The notes beneath the pieces were generated by a model. That model saw only the letters and a program-made list of their open reading frames with translations. It was not told where the DNA came from and ran no database searches. This document shows, one piece after another, positions 24,905 through 37,239 of a DNA stretch of 64,000 bases (its first letter is position 1; the number at the start of each line of letters is the position of its first letter). The position numbers were made by a program, and so were the translations under genes. The stretch comes from Lunularia cruciata (taxonomy: Eukaryota; Streptophyta; Marchantiopsida; Lunulariales; Lunulariaceae), in contig OX419761.1 in NCBI GenBank assembly GCA_948567375.1, forward strand, positions 29,328,501 through 29,392,500. Reading direction: 5' to 3'.

Positions 24905-26700
24905 AAGCCTAGGAAAGATCAAAGTGCACTTGACCAATATGAAAAATACAGGTCAGATGTACAGTAATCTCTATCATGTACTTTCCTAAAGCTAAAGCTT
25001 CAATCTGCAAGAGAGTGGAAAATTTTCTTCTTTTAATCAGATGTTTAACTTTGATGCTCTTATAACAAGGGCACTCTAGAAATACATGTTGATCATCTTC
25101 TACTGTGCCTAAGGAGCATAAAGTGCAAAGCCACATAGAGTGATCTATATGCTTCCAATGGCCTCTTCTACAGCAAGCCTATGAGAGCTCATCCTGTATT
25201 GAGCAATGATATGTCTAAATGAAGTAGATACCTTAGCCAAATGACAATCTTGCTCACAATACACTAACATATAATTCTTAAGATGCTTATAGAACACCAT
25301 CTTGGTACCAAGTTCTTGCCACATGCAGCACAAGAACTGCTCCTTGATCACCTCACATAGCACAATAAGTTCCTACTTCCAATCTCATTCAAAAACATTC
25401 CACCTTATAGCTCAAGAAACTAGATCTATATATCAACCAACAGATTGTGTAGCACAAAGAGCTTGATAAGGAATTCTCTCATGCTCCATGGACCTCACCA
25501 TGGACATAAGTGAGAGGTAAGAACAAAGCTTTAGCCTCAAGAGGCAAAAAAATTGTGTTAGCAAGCAACAACATGTAAGGAGTTTGAGTCCTCACACCAA
25601 GTTCATCACACAAGAAAACTTTTTGAACCTTCTAAATCTTTTGTCAACACATCTTCTTTAAGGTGCTTAAGTTTGGAGGACCCCAAACTTGAGCACCATA
25701 AAGAAGATGAACAAGCTGCACAAGAAATTTGAACAACACCTTCTTCAACTCCCATGTGGTAAGATGAGCAAGTCTAGAGCAATTCATTGGTGAATACAAA
25801 ACTCTAAACCTTATATTTATTCTATTCTACACACAAGTAGACTAACTATGAGAAAACTCAATCTCCAAGTAATTGTAAGAAGAAACCTACTCCAAAGGCT
25901 TACCACTAAAAAAGAAAGGATGATACCTTTAGAACCCACCACAATCACTTTAAACTTGTCAAAGTTCACCTCCATCTTTGTGTCATTGCAAAACATAAGG
26001 TGAGAATCCAATAGCTTTTGTATACTCTCTAGATAGAAAGAAATTTTGAATTACACCCATTGTGCTAAGGACATCTTAAGACCTAAAAGAAGATAGTCTC
26101 ACAACCACCTTCTCAAAGAGTCTAGATGTAGCATCAAATAGATATTGTGAAACTCTAACTTTACCAAGTCTCTCACTTAGAGCTTGTCTAAGTACCTTAT
26201 CAAAGGCCTTCTTCAAATCAATAAAAGCACCACACACAGATCTCCTAACACCTTTGGACTTCCACCACAACACATGGAGCACTAATAGACGTTCCATAGT
26301 ACTATAGCATGATCTAAAACCAGCTTTGCATTTGGCACAAATTATGGATTTCTCAGTCTAAGTACTCAATCTGGATTCCAAAGTTCATCCATATAGCTTA
26401 GCAAAGATGCTACCTACTAGAACTACCATACCATTCTAGTAGGTATGGTAGTTAGTAAAAATATCCCTTTGGCCAAACTTGTGAATAGGAACCACTTTCT
26501 TCAAAAGCCAACGATTAGGAAAACCACACCTAATTGCTTCATTCAAGAGAGAGGTGAGTATAAGAATCAGATAATTTGCATCTCATTTCACAAGTTCAGC
26601 ACAAAGTTTATCAAGGTCTTCAACCTTACTATTGTCCAATTTCTTAGTTGGATTGTTTCATTCAAGTTGTTAGATACCCATTGATTCTTATTCTACTATG
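24905..26700 (-). mobile_element. decayed LINE, RT and C-terminal zinc-finger region
   Basis: Read on the minus strand, 26297-26076 contains FIDLKKAFDKVLRQAL, the first catalytic aspartate motif of a non-LTR reverse transcriptase. 26011-25817 has MEVNFDKFKVIVV, matching the segment after the RT active site. 25136-25040 has CTLCSLGTVEDDQHVFLECP, the C-terminal zinc-finger motif of plant LINEs. The pieces are in the right order but in different frames with stops. No clear 3' tail or target duplication was found, so the limits are approximate. Confidence 0.75.
26411..26453. repeat. two interleaved 12-bp inverted repeats
   Basis: TACCTACTAGAA (26411-26422) is the reverse complement of TTCTAGTAGGTA (26434-26445). 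AACTACCATACC (26421-26432) is the reverse complement of GGTATGGTAGTT (26442-26453). The pairs interlock in the order A, B, A', B'. They fall inside the decayed LINE. Confidence 0.9.
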
Positions 26701-29390
26701 ATTTGAATGTAGGTCAATCTAAGTCATTACGTCATGAGATCTCGTTCTAGTTTGAGGCATCAAGGTATATTTGAGAATGTGGTTTGCTATTAAATTGCAT
26801 CCATTCAGTAATATGTAAGTAAAGCATGCATTTTGCTAAAAAGTATCTAACCTCAAGGAAAAAATTTCTCATTCTTAACTATGTATTAATGATTAATAAA
26901 TCAGTATATGAATTTTTTTTTTAAGTTTATAGATGAAAAAATCACTATATAGCAATAATGTGATATCAATATATATCATTTCACTTTTGATTTGAATGGA
27001 TTAAGGTAGAGCTTCTATATATCTCTTCAAAAAAGATAAATTTTGATTCTAAAATGATTTTATCATTTCTAGAATATTCTTTATGATTAGGTAAAAAACA
27101 TTTTATACAAAATTTAAATGGTAGAAAATCTGCTTAGACATAAAGGTAACCAAAGATACCAAAAATACCTACTTCTATCTAATAATTGAAGCATTGAGTG
27201 ATATATACTTAAAATAAATTACAGTATGGTTTATTAACTTTTTCCACTAAGTTTGTGATGGAAATGAAATTATTTCATCTCTCTTTCAGTTTGCATCCCC
27301 AACCTCCAAGCACATTTAAGCTACAAGAACTTATATATCTTTTTATAAGTATGCTCTTCATGTACTCTAATACCACAATAATAAACAAATAGAAGTAGAT
27401 CATCTATTTAATAGATTTCTTTTTTTATAACCATAAGAATAAAAATTAAAAGATAGAAGATAAATGATGAACAAAGAACTAAGTAAAATAAATTCAGTAT
27501 GCCAAATTATGATAATAAACGAATATTCTTCCTCATATTGAAAATCCTAAATCTCCTAGCAAAATTACTCAATCTATATGAAAGTTACTAAACATTTTCA
27601 ACCCAAATCTACATAAAGATTCATTGAGTACCACACAGATCTACTTAATCTCTAAGAATTTTGCTCAATACCTTCTATATATCCCTTTATGAAAACAAAG
27701 GTACGTTTAGAGTATCTCATAGGAGTAATCATTATCACAATATTTGTTTACTAACATTTTATGATAAAATGCTATACTATAATGCATTCCTCTTTGTGAT
27801 ATCTTTGTTATATGCTTTTTTATACTACTTATTTCACCTTGAGTATAATGAAGATGATAAAGGGGATCAAATGGAGTGATATCAAGAAAATATCTTTGAA
27901 TATCCTACTTGAGAATATTATTCTCAAGTAGGATATCTTTCCAAAGAACTTATACTTTAAATGTTGGTGATAATCATATGGAACTATATGCTTGATAAGG
28001 ATTTAATCAAATTCAGACCTCTCTTGTAATAGTAAGTAGGGGATATTGAATTTTGGCTAGAAAATTAATTATAAAAAGGTTATAATTTGATAATAAATAA
28101 TACAAGATAAATATAAATATAATGGAGAAGATGAAGTTGATAAGCAATACATGATTTTCAATCATTTTGGATTATAAGCAGTTTTTTGTTTTTTATTATT
28201 GTAAGGAAGAAGATAAGGAGGCTGAAAACACTAGAAACAACATAACATGAGGATTAAACAAGCTATGATGAACTAAGAGGTCATGACAATGATTAAGAAA
28301 AAGAAACTTATAGAAAATCTAACTTTTTCTTGCTCGGAGTTATTATAGATCTTTTTTATTTTTTCAAGGAAAGATTCTCAATCATTACCATGCTATTTTG
28401 TGTATGCAAAAAGCATGTATTCTAAGGTGAAACTTTTGTGTGTAGTCTAGCAATTTGTTGGAATGGTATACACAAAAAAAATGGCTAATTGGTAACTATA
28501 ACCTTAAAAAATGCTTGCCAAAACTTATCATAGAAGCAAAGGTTACAATCAAATATAAGGATCCTCTAGACATGATAATGATAAAACACAATGTCAAATA
28601 GAACTTAGACAATTGAGTAGTATAGACTTACGTTAACTAAATGAGCTAAGTGTTTGATTACTTGATTTAGCATATGAACATACTTGATGTAGTATAGATA
28701 TGAATATTATAAAAGGAGACGTGATGAGATCCAAGGTCCCATCCTTTTTTTGTATGCTTGATGTGGTCTTACCATCTTCCATTCTTTCTATGGGGTTTGG
28801 TCATCTGTTCTCTTTTATGTAAGATACAAATAGGCTAAATAAGAGATTAACTAGTTTTAAATTCAAAGTTTTGTTTTGTTTGAAACTTTAATTAGAATAG
28901 AGATATGCACAAACATCTTGAGTTATGTTTTTCCACCACTACAAATGTTGTGAACAGATGATCTAACATAGGAATAACAATGCTTCACATGTTAGATCAT
29001 TTTGCTTCTTGCAATGAGTCAAGTTATGAATAACTAAAAGAAGGGATCTCCTTGTTATTTGTCGCTAGTACTTTGACTTGAAGCTTCTTTGGTTCAACCA
29101 TATGATGTTTGAATATCACTAGAATCTAGAAGTTGCTTGATTTTTGGTGATGAGAGAGCAGGTACAGAAAGATTTAGAACTTTCTAAATTCTTATTCAAA
29201 CTTTATATATAAAGTTAGAATTGCTAATCCTAATAGTGATATCAACTTTATAGATACTCCAAGTATCAATAAAATTGTAAGTGGTTTCTAGGAATAGCTT
29301 GTATTTATATGCATGATGATAATAATTTTTGTAGCAAACAATATGGATACTTGTTCATGGTCAAAGAAAACATTTTTCTTAAAGATAATT
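26701..29390. other. AT-rich sequence without recognised genes
   Basis: There is no recognisable coding region. The only strong structure is a perfect hairpin at 27900-27936. Short open stretches such as 27661-27879 show no known motif and look like chance in AT-rich DNA. Confidence 0.4.
27900..27936. repeat. perfect 17-bp hairpin
   Basis: ATATCCTACTTGAGAAT (27900-27916) pairs perfectly with 27920-27936 across a 3-base loop (ATT). No T-run, gene end or transposon end is visible beside it. Confidence 0.9.
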
Positions 29391-29392
29391 TT

Positions 29393-30731
29393 CATAATAT
29401 GACCATATTTTGGCCAATATTTCACCATATGACCTCATTTAATTTTTTTAATAATATGATCATAAATTTTAATAGTGTGACAAAGAAAAAGAGAGTTACA
29501 TGCAACTTTGGTGCACTTTAAGTTGTCTCACCCCATACAATATTTGTCAATTCTTTGGCCTTGGGAAGATCAGACAACAAAGATAACTATTTCACAAAGA
29601 GTTTTCATTTTAAGTTGTCTCATCTCATACAATATTTGTCAATTCTTTGGCCTCAGGGAAGATCAGACAAGAAAGATTACTATTTCACAAATTATTTGCT
29701 TATGTTTACTCTTTCATGTAATTCAAAGTTTAAATGTAGAAATAAGAGCATGTTGACTTGTACCAATTACATATAGCAACAAATAAGAAAGATCAGCATA
29801 TTTAGCAATTGTGTTAAGGTTGAATTATTTTTTGCAATTTTCATAGAGAAAGTATCAGGCAAAAAAAATTTCCAATCTGAATTGAGTACCTCATGAGTTT
29901 CTAATTGACTACAATTGTTGTAGATACTTTGGATGCTTCATCCTTTAGGAATATGGGACCATTGGCAGCAATGGGTTTGTATACTTGAGCAAAATCTGAT
30001 TGATTAGAGGGGAAATTGCATAAAGATACTATTGCATAAATTAATATTTTCATATGAATAATTGTTGTTCTTCAAATAGTGCAACTTGTTTGGCCCAAAA
30101 ATAGGTTGAACTATTTTTTGGCCCAAACATTAGTTTGTAATGGTGGAGAGATGTGTTGTCTCATATCCAACACAAATGTCAAATACAAGTCAAAATCATC
30201 CTCTAAAATATCCCACAATAAAGGTTTCATGATCCAACTATGTGGAAAGTGAACCATTTCTTAAAGTCATCCATATAAGTTTGAAGGTTGAAAAATGCTA
30301 TTAACTACTAAAGTTCAAAAAAAATGAGAATAAGCACAACATACATACAATCTGAAAATGAACACTCCTCTCATTGATCACCATAATCTGCCTTAATTGG
30401 CCATTAATGTCAATGTTTTCAATGCATAGAAATGTATACAAATAAAATAAGTTTTATAAAGTAGAGATTCAATTACATTGCTATCTATTTTTGCTTCAAA
30501 CTGAGATCAGATGGAAGGTATGATTATGGATTATTTCATTAGAAGAGTTTGGTCATGTGAAGTTTCATGCAAAACAAGTGGAGCATATAGAAATAGAATT
30601 GTAACAAAGTTCACAAGCAACTCTTTTTTGAAGTCATATATTGTGAATCTTTTTTGAGATGGGGTCATATGGTGAAATACTAATAAGTAAAATCATATGG
30701 TGAAATGCCAACCAAAATAGGGTTATATTCT
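29393..30731. mobile_element. probable non-autonomous DNA transposon with imperfect terminal inverted repeats
   Basis: The left arm 29393-29434 and the right arm 30692-30731 are imperfect reverse complements of about 40 bp (shared core TCATATGGTGAAAT on the right, ATTTCACCATATGA on the left). A second subterminal copy, GGTCATATGGTGAAAT, lies at 30663-30678. The 1.34-kb interior has no transposase. No target duplication could be settled because the outer ends are uncertain, so the superfamily cannot be named. Interior positions 29517-29695 are a tandem duplication. Confidence 0.5.
29517..29695. repeat. two-unit tandem duplication, period 92 bp
   Basis: A unit beginning TTTAAGTTGTCTCA at 29517 is repeated at 29609 with a few differences (both contain ATATTTGTCAATTCTTTGGC and AAGATCAGACAA). 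It lies inside the inverted-repeat element. Confidence 0.85.
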
Positions 30732-31420
30732 AAAAAGTCTATTCTTTTAATTGGATTTAATTCTCATTGTGCAAAGGTAGTTGTGTATAAACTTCTTTTA
30801 AAATATATTGCATCTTAATTTTTAATAAAAGAGATAAAAGCATCAAGGTACATGAGGTAATTGTGATCATATTATTGTAGTGTTAGATGAGTTTACATTA
30901 AGTCATTTTATAGTAAAGCAACCTTCTACTTATCATCCAATTAGAAGTTGCCTAATAGATCAATAAGTAGTAACACAATATGTGCATATGAAGGTATGAG
31001 TTGTTGAAAAGCTTGCAAACATATTAAATTCTTGAAGTATTACAGACAAGGAAGGTAAACTACTATTTTGTAGAACTTGTATGTTGATTTTCTGCATAAG
31101 GATTTCCTCTTGTATAAGCAATGTAACACTTTGTTGATGTGATCATAGTGTTCTAAAAATATGAGCATGAATCTCTCCTTTTATCTTATTATGGACGAGG
31201 GTAACATCTTAAAATACCATTATATATCTATGTAGCAATTGATCAAGTACTTAATATATCTTGTCTAATATATGAATATTGTGGAACATTGGCAGGATAA
31301 AAGGAAAACTATCCATTCAAATTATATATGCAACTTGCAAAAACTGATCAAGTACTTGATATATTTTATCTAATCTATGAATTTGTAATTATCCAAAGAT
31401 AGAAGAACATATGATTAAAT
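30732..31420. other. AT-rich sequence, nothing recognised
   Basis: No coding or structural feature can be supported here. The phrase TGATCAAGTACTTGATATAT and a variant recur near 31243 and 31349. Confidence 0.4.
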
Positions 31421-31902
31421 CCTTAATACTCTAATGCCCCGAAAGAGCAGTCCAACTTTATTATATAGCAGATAAGATCCACTCTAAGTGAGCTATACCA
31501 TTAGATTAGATACATGCATTAGTGATATGTTAGCCTTAGTTTTTTTGCTTGGTCAAATAGACTAAAGAGAATCTTTTGGGAATATTTTTGTAGAAATTTG
31601 AGATCATAATGGAAGTGGTACCATTGGAAAGATCTATGCAAGAAAGATGGGGAGGAGGAAGTTCAAGGCATTGCCTTTTCTTCCAAAGGGAGATAAGATT
31701 CTTTTTTTAGGCCTAATTCTTTTGTTTAGGCCTCCAAAATTGGCTCTAACGTTTTTAGTATATTTTCAACCTTTTCTCTATTAGTGGAAGTACTCTTTTG
31801 GTGACTCCTCTATCCACTCAACTTAGTACATCATAATATCTCAAAATATATTACCAAGCCAATTTTCACCTTTGGCTAATTTGTCTAGCTAATGGTATTG
31901 CA
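31421..31902 (-). repeat. truncated family-A LTR
   Basis: From about 31421 the sequence follows family-A LTRs (ATTATATAGCA box region, TACCATTGGAAAG, TTTAGGCCT, GGAAGTACTCTTTTGGTGA) and ends GGTATTGCA at 31902. The first part, up to the ...AATGCCC segment, is missing. The orientation is the same as the other A LTRs (minus). No internal region is attached. Confidence 0.8.
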
Positions 31903-31980
31903 ATATTGAGAAGCATGTGCAAGGAAGAAGGTAAAACCATCCATTCAAATTATACATGTATCTTGCACAAAAACTTGTCT

Positions 31981-32027
31981 TATATATATATATATATATA
32001 TATCTCTCTCTCTCTCTCTCTCTCTCT
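31981..32027. repeat. compound microsatellite (TA)n(CT)n
   Basis: About 23 bases of alternating TA pass directly into about 24 bases of alternating CT. This is a simple length-variable repeat, 80 bp from the end of the A LTR. Confidence 0.95.
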
Positions 32028-34232
32028 TTTTATGAGATGGCTATTTACCAATAACCACTACAAAGGTCTAACTTTTTGAAGAAAACTTTTTTTTCTGCTC
32101 AATCAATCACTCAAAAAAATATTTACACTTGAGTATTTCAAATTTTTTAATTCAATCTATAATAATCAAGATAAAATAACTTAACATTTGCTTATAAAAG
32201 AATAGCAATATGGATGCTTCACATTATAAAGTGCTATACTTATCCATAAGCTTTATCTAGATTTTCCAAAATTCTTTTGCTCCTATAAAGATATGCAATG
32301 AATAAATGTACTAACAAGTGTACTAGTAGGATGTCTAGCTAATGGAATTCCTTTATCAAAAGATAAAACTTATGTAGTAACTAGTAATATATTTTCAAAC
32401 TCTGGTCGAATCCTATCCACCACTTTTTAAGTTAATACATTCATCTTTGCTTGATTTATTTGATCCAAACCATGAATAGCTTATTGAAGAGGAATTACAC
32501 ATGTGTCTTTATTTTTTACAACTGTTATAGTAGAAGATATGTTTATCAAAAGGTGTCAAGTGACTCAAATTTTTGACTTTGGTTTATATAGTCACTTGAA
32601 TTTGTTGTGTTGTTTAGTCAAATCAAGCACAATGAAGTTCAAACCAAGTAAGATAATTCAAGAATGATATCATGGTACAATGGTGTAGCTATGGTTTTCA
32701 TTGACTTTATATACTCTTATCCAACCAAAAAAGTAATGGATGAAAGAATCAGCCCTAAATCCTTTTCTTTATCAACCACCTTAAAGGAAATTTCCTTTAC
32801 TAATACAATAGAAGCTCTAATCATCTTTCCAAAGCAATTTTAAAGCAATTTTTTGAATTACCATAATTCACTTGAAGCTTACCAAAATGAATTTGGATCA
32901 CAATATGAAAATGAAATAAATATGTATCTTAAGCTCTCAATTACATTAGAAGGTATGGTTCCTCAATAAGTTGCTCGATTGATCTTGTTATAAATTCAAA
33001 TTTTCTTGATAATTTTTTCATCTCTTGTTTAAGCTTGTGTAATTCTTCAAGTTTATCTTATATGATTTGGGTAGTACACAATGCAAATGTACAACTTGAT
33101 AGTAAATTCATAATCAATTTTTACATGGTCATTCTTATCAATATTGAATATTAAAAAGTGGGTTGTGGTAGATATCATCAATTGTTATGGAAATACTTTA
33201 TTTCCTTTGGTATAATAAGCTTATATTTTATGTTATATATCATTGAGTTCTATGTGAACTACTTAATCTCCTTGATTATGATAGGCTTGCATCACTTGTC
33301 TAGATGTATGAATGCATACATAAAGAATTAAAACCTACTAATTTCCTATATAGCTTATTTTAGTTACTTAAGTTCACTCATTTTATATTGATCTTCATCT
33401 TGGGCATAACAATTGACTTTGGTCTTTAGTAGCTAATGGCAATGATTTTTTGTATTTAGCAATTGATGGAGTCCAAATATTTGCAAGAATTTTCTTTGAG
33501 AGAGGGATTGAACATGCATTGTTATTGCATGCTCAATTTTGTTAGCTTAAGCTCAAGCTTGATAGCTTTCATTTCATGCTGTCTAGACAAAGTGTAATAG
33601 ACTAGAAGCAATTGCGTTTATGAGTGAGAGAATTTGAAGGAAGAATAGAGAAGGGTGTAGGAAGTTGGAAAGAAGAGGAAGAGACACACAAATGAGAGAT
33701 AGGAGAAGGTGAAGCACATCTACACCAACACAAATCTTCAATGATTGGAAATTTTCTTCTAGGGACTTGCATGTTGAGGAGAAAAGCAAAGTGTTGGGAT
33801 GCTCTTGCAAGTAGTTATGGTTTATTTATAAAAAAGGTTTATAGTGGCATATATCCTCAAGATATTTTAGGATTTGGATGTAGTCTTCAATCAGGGTTGT
33901 CTAACTTTTTAGGTTGAGAGGTATGAGTTTGCATTTGTAATGATTCAAGGCAAAGTTTCCATCATACTTTGTTTTTTAGCAATGGGAAATCAATTGATTG
34001 CTACATTGCAACTAGAGCCAATGGATTGATAGTTAGTTTAACATGGTTGAATTTCTAGGTTGAGGGATATGAAGCTGCATTTTTAATGATTCAAGGGAAA
34101 ATTTTCATCTGACTTGGTAATCAATTGATGATGGAAGTCAATTGATTGTTGCATTACAACTAGAGAGCCAATATATGGATGGTTACTTTAAATGATGGGA
34201 TTTCTTATCCATCAGACATATTATTAGAATAA
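32028..34232. other. AT-rich sequence, nothing recognised
   Basis: No gene, known repeat family or conserved motif is visible on either strand. A short phrase near 33900-34010 and another near 34058-34150 resemble each other (AGGTTGAG, GATTCAAGG, CAATTGATTG, ACTAGAG), suggesting an old duplication of about 160 bp. Confidence 0.35.
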
Positions 34233-34829
34233 CTTAATGTTCCAAGGACATAAGAAACCCCAAGAGAAATATAAGAGAAAAATACAAGAGAAACACAAGG
34301 CTTAATCCCTCAATACTTTGATGTTCCAAAGGAACACCTTGTCTTTATTATATAGCAAAGAAGATTCACTCAAATGGAGTTACACCTTTAGATTAATTGT
34401 ATGGATTGGTGACATGTTAATCCTTGTTCTACTTGATTGGTCAAATAATTTTAACCAATGGAATATTTAGGGAATCTTCCAATAAAAAGCTCAGAATAAC
34501 ATGAGTGAGGTTCCTTTGGAAAGCTCTCAACAAGACAAAAAGGGGGAGGAAATGTTACCTCCTCTATTGGAGGGAGAAATTATTTATTTTTCTAGGCCTA
34601 ATTCATCCATCTAGGCATCCAAAATTGGCTTTGAAGTTTTCAAGGTGTTTTTGGCCTGTGCTTTATTAGTGGAAGTACTCTTTTGGTGACACTTCTATCT
34701 AATCTACTTAGACCATCATATATAACCTCCCCCAAAATATTTCCAAGTCAATTTCCATCTCTAATAATCTATCTTGAAACACCCATTTGTGCATGTGTGT
34801 GGTATTGTGATATTTAGTTTGGTATTACA
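34233..34829 (-). repeat. diverged full-length family-A LTR
   Basis: It starts near CTTAATGTTCC (34233) and ends GGTATTACA (34829). Along its length it shares the A-family landmarks TATATAGCA, GAAGTACTCTTTTGGTGACAC and CTACTTAGACCATCATATATAAC. The last 60 bp are altered. Flanking bases (AATAA left, AGTAC right) do not form a target duplication. Confidence 0.8.
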
Positions 34830-37239
34830 AGTACTTAAGAGATATTATTTATATAGAGATAAAGGATTGTTCTACCTTATTCATGATTAGCTAAATTTAT
34901 TCATAGCTAAGGTAGAGAGGATCTTACTTTAGAGGAAGTAGAAAAGATGAGCGCCATTATTTTGGATTCTAGTGTATTGACTTGGTATTATTCTCAGGTG
35001 TTTGGCTTTGAGGAAAGAGTTGATAACTCTTGGACCCATAAGCCTTTTTGTTTTGGATTCTTCTATAGTCCAAGGATAGCCCATGTGAAGGAATCCTTGA
35101 CTTAATGGTTGGGTCAAGATAAGACCACATGCTTAGGAGAATATTCCCATGAGTATGGATATTCTTTTAGCTTTTTGACTTTATTTGACTTCTAGCCTAG
35201 TAACTTGAGTTACTCCAATAATTAGTAACTTTGGTGTGTAACTATTTCACAGGTATATAAACTAGTGGCGAGGAGGTACTCATTATCCTTTCATTTGCAA
35301 CTATCTCTCTTTCATTGAGTTCTCTAGTGAGAAACGGTTTGAGTCTTGGAGTGTTAGCCTTGGAGGAGTATGATTGAGTTGGGGTTTCTTGCCTTCTTAG
35401 TCCATGGTGCGCAACCATAATAGCTATTAGGGGTTCATCCTCAGTGAGAGACAGGTCAACTCACAATCCAACTAATGGTATTACATCTAACTACCACTTT
35501 CATGGAAAAAATTGGAGAAGTATTAAAATTGAGGTGGAGATTGATGCTCTTGAGATAACTTTGACTTGGTGTTGGTGGAAGTTTTGTGTTATATTCCTTC
35601 ATTGCTTGGTTTACAAAATTACAATTTTGCCAAACCAAGTACTTGAAGATGCAAAAATATCATCCTATAGGTTATGTACATCCTCAAACTCAATGAAGCA
35701 GTTTGAGGGTCTCAAGGATGCCTTTTAAAGCATATTTGGCTGAGAAATACCATTTTGATGACCTCTATATTAAGCACATCAATGGTAATGGAAGATGGTA
35801 TTCTCACTCCTCAATAGTAGGCAATTATACATGTAGTTGCAATCTTCTTGTTGATAGCTACTAATCATCACTCTCAACCACTCATAGGGCTATGGAGTCT
35901 TATGCATCTATTAGGTATGGTTCTTGATGATCAAATTTCTTTCTCTTTCCATGACTATTTTGGTTACATGTATCAACACAATTTAGAGAGTAACACAAAG
36001 TAATCAACTTCATACTCTACCCATCTAACTTATTGCTTGCTTGAGCAATCCTTTTGGTTGTAAAAAGATCAAAGTCAACAAACCTAGCCTTTTATAGGGT
36101 AAAAAAACTGTCTTGCTTCAATAGATGGTCCTGCTTAAAATAAGAAGTGCTATTATATCCTTGAAGATTAATAGATTTGTAAGGCTATTCACCATCAAGC
36201 ACATGAAAAGAACTTCTTGAGAAAATAAGACAATGAAGGATAGGTGGAGGATTAGACAAAGGCATTACTATTACATGATGGTATGTTTCAAAAATTGGTT
36301 ACAAATCAAAATCTAGCCAAAGAAGTCATGCCCACCTATTCTTTGCATTGTTGATCTCCTGGTTTATAGGTACTTATTGTTCAAGATTTGTCTCCAAAAA
36401 TATGTTTTGTAAGAATATAAGAGGTGTATAGATTTTATTAGCCTACTTGGCAAATTTAACAACCAGTCTACAAGAGGTTTGTTACTAGAGTACACAAAGA
36501 TTTGAAGCTACTACTAGAGGCTTGGTTAGAAATGACATGTACTTGCTTGTGTGCATGCGCCTCATATCAATAAATTCTCTCCTAGCAAGAGATTTGAAGC
36601 ACTCTTCAAAGCTTAGTCTGGTTACTTGAATATGATAATAGTTTGCTTTCATACCAAATAAGGATGGGACTAAAATAGAGAAAGTGATAAGAAGTGAGCT
36701 ATTTCTAGTTTGGAGATTGAGATCTATGATTGGAAGTAGTTTTATTTAAGAATGTGTGATTATGATTAGGGTATGGTAGCATGGAAACAGGTCAAGGTCT
36801 CAATGCCCAAATTATCCTTTCTGTTGACAAGATGAAATTGTACACATCAACTATAGTACCTTGAACTAAAAATGTTTTACAACTTGATACCTCTACAATT
36901 TAAAATCTACCAAACATGAGATCCATTAGCAAGCACCCCAATTTGGGTGGAAATTTCCATGGTTTTATTTACCTATCACTTAAGCTTGCAATCCCTAGCT
37001 GCTTATAGTTACTTATAGGTCCCTTGAATCACTTTTTAATGCAAACCAAAAAATAGTTGAGAGCAAAGATAAGCACTCTACAAATAACAACTAGAGTGTA
37101 ATTTTGAATGTTTACCCTAATAAGGTAAACCGTTGGTAGAGAAAACAAGACTATGATAATGGCTACCCATAAGATTGGTTTTTAATCCACAAAGATACTA
37201 CTACAACAAAAGAATGATCTTCTACCATGATGGGGTTTT
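34830..37239. other. decayed, unclassified sequence
   Basis: No domain can be named with confidence. The stretch around 35255-35345 (TATATAAACTAG then a CT-rich leader) resembles an LTR promoter-leader, and some codons after it look protein-like, but stops are frequent. It may be an old retroelement of another family. I saw no RT, integrase or coat motif. Confidence 0.3.

Noticed and set aside
34890-35400. copia-type LTR and leader
   Set aside because: There is a TATA-like box and a CT-rich stretch, but no paired LTR, primer-binding site or pol motif could be found.
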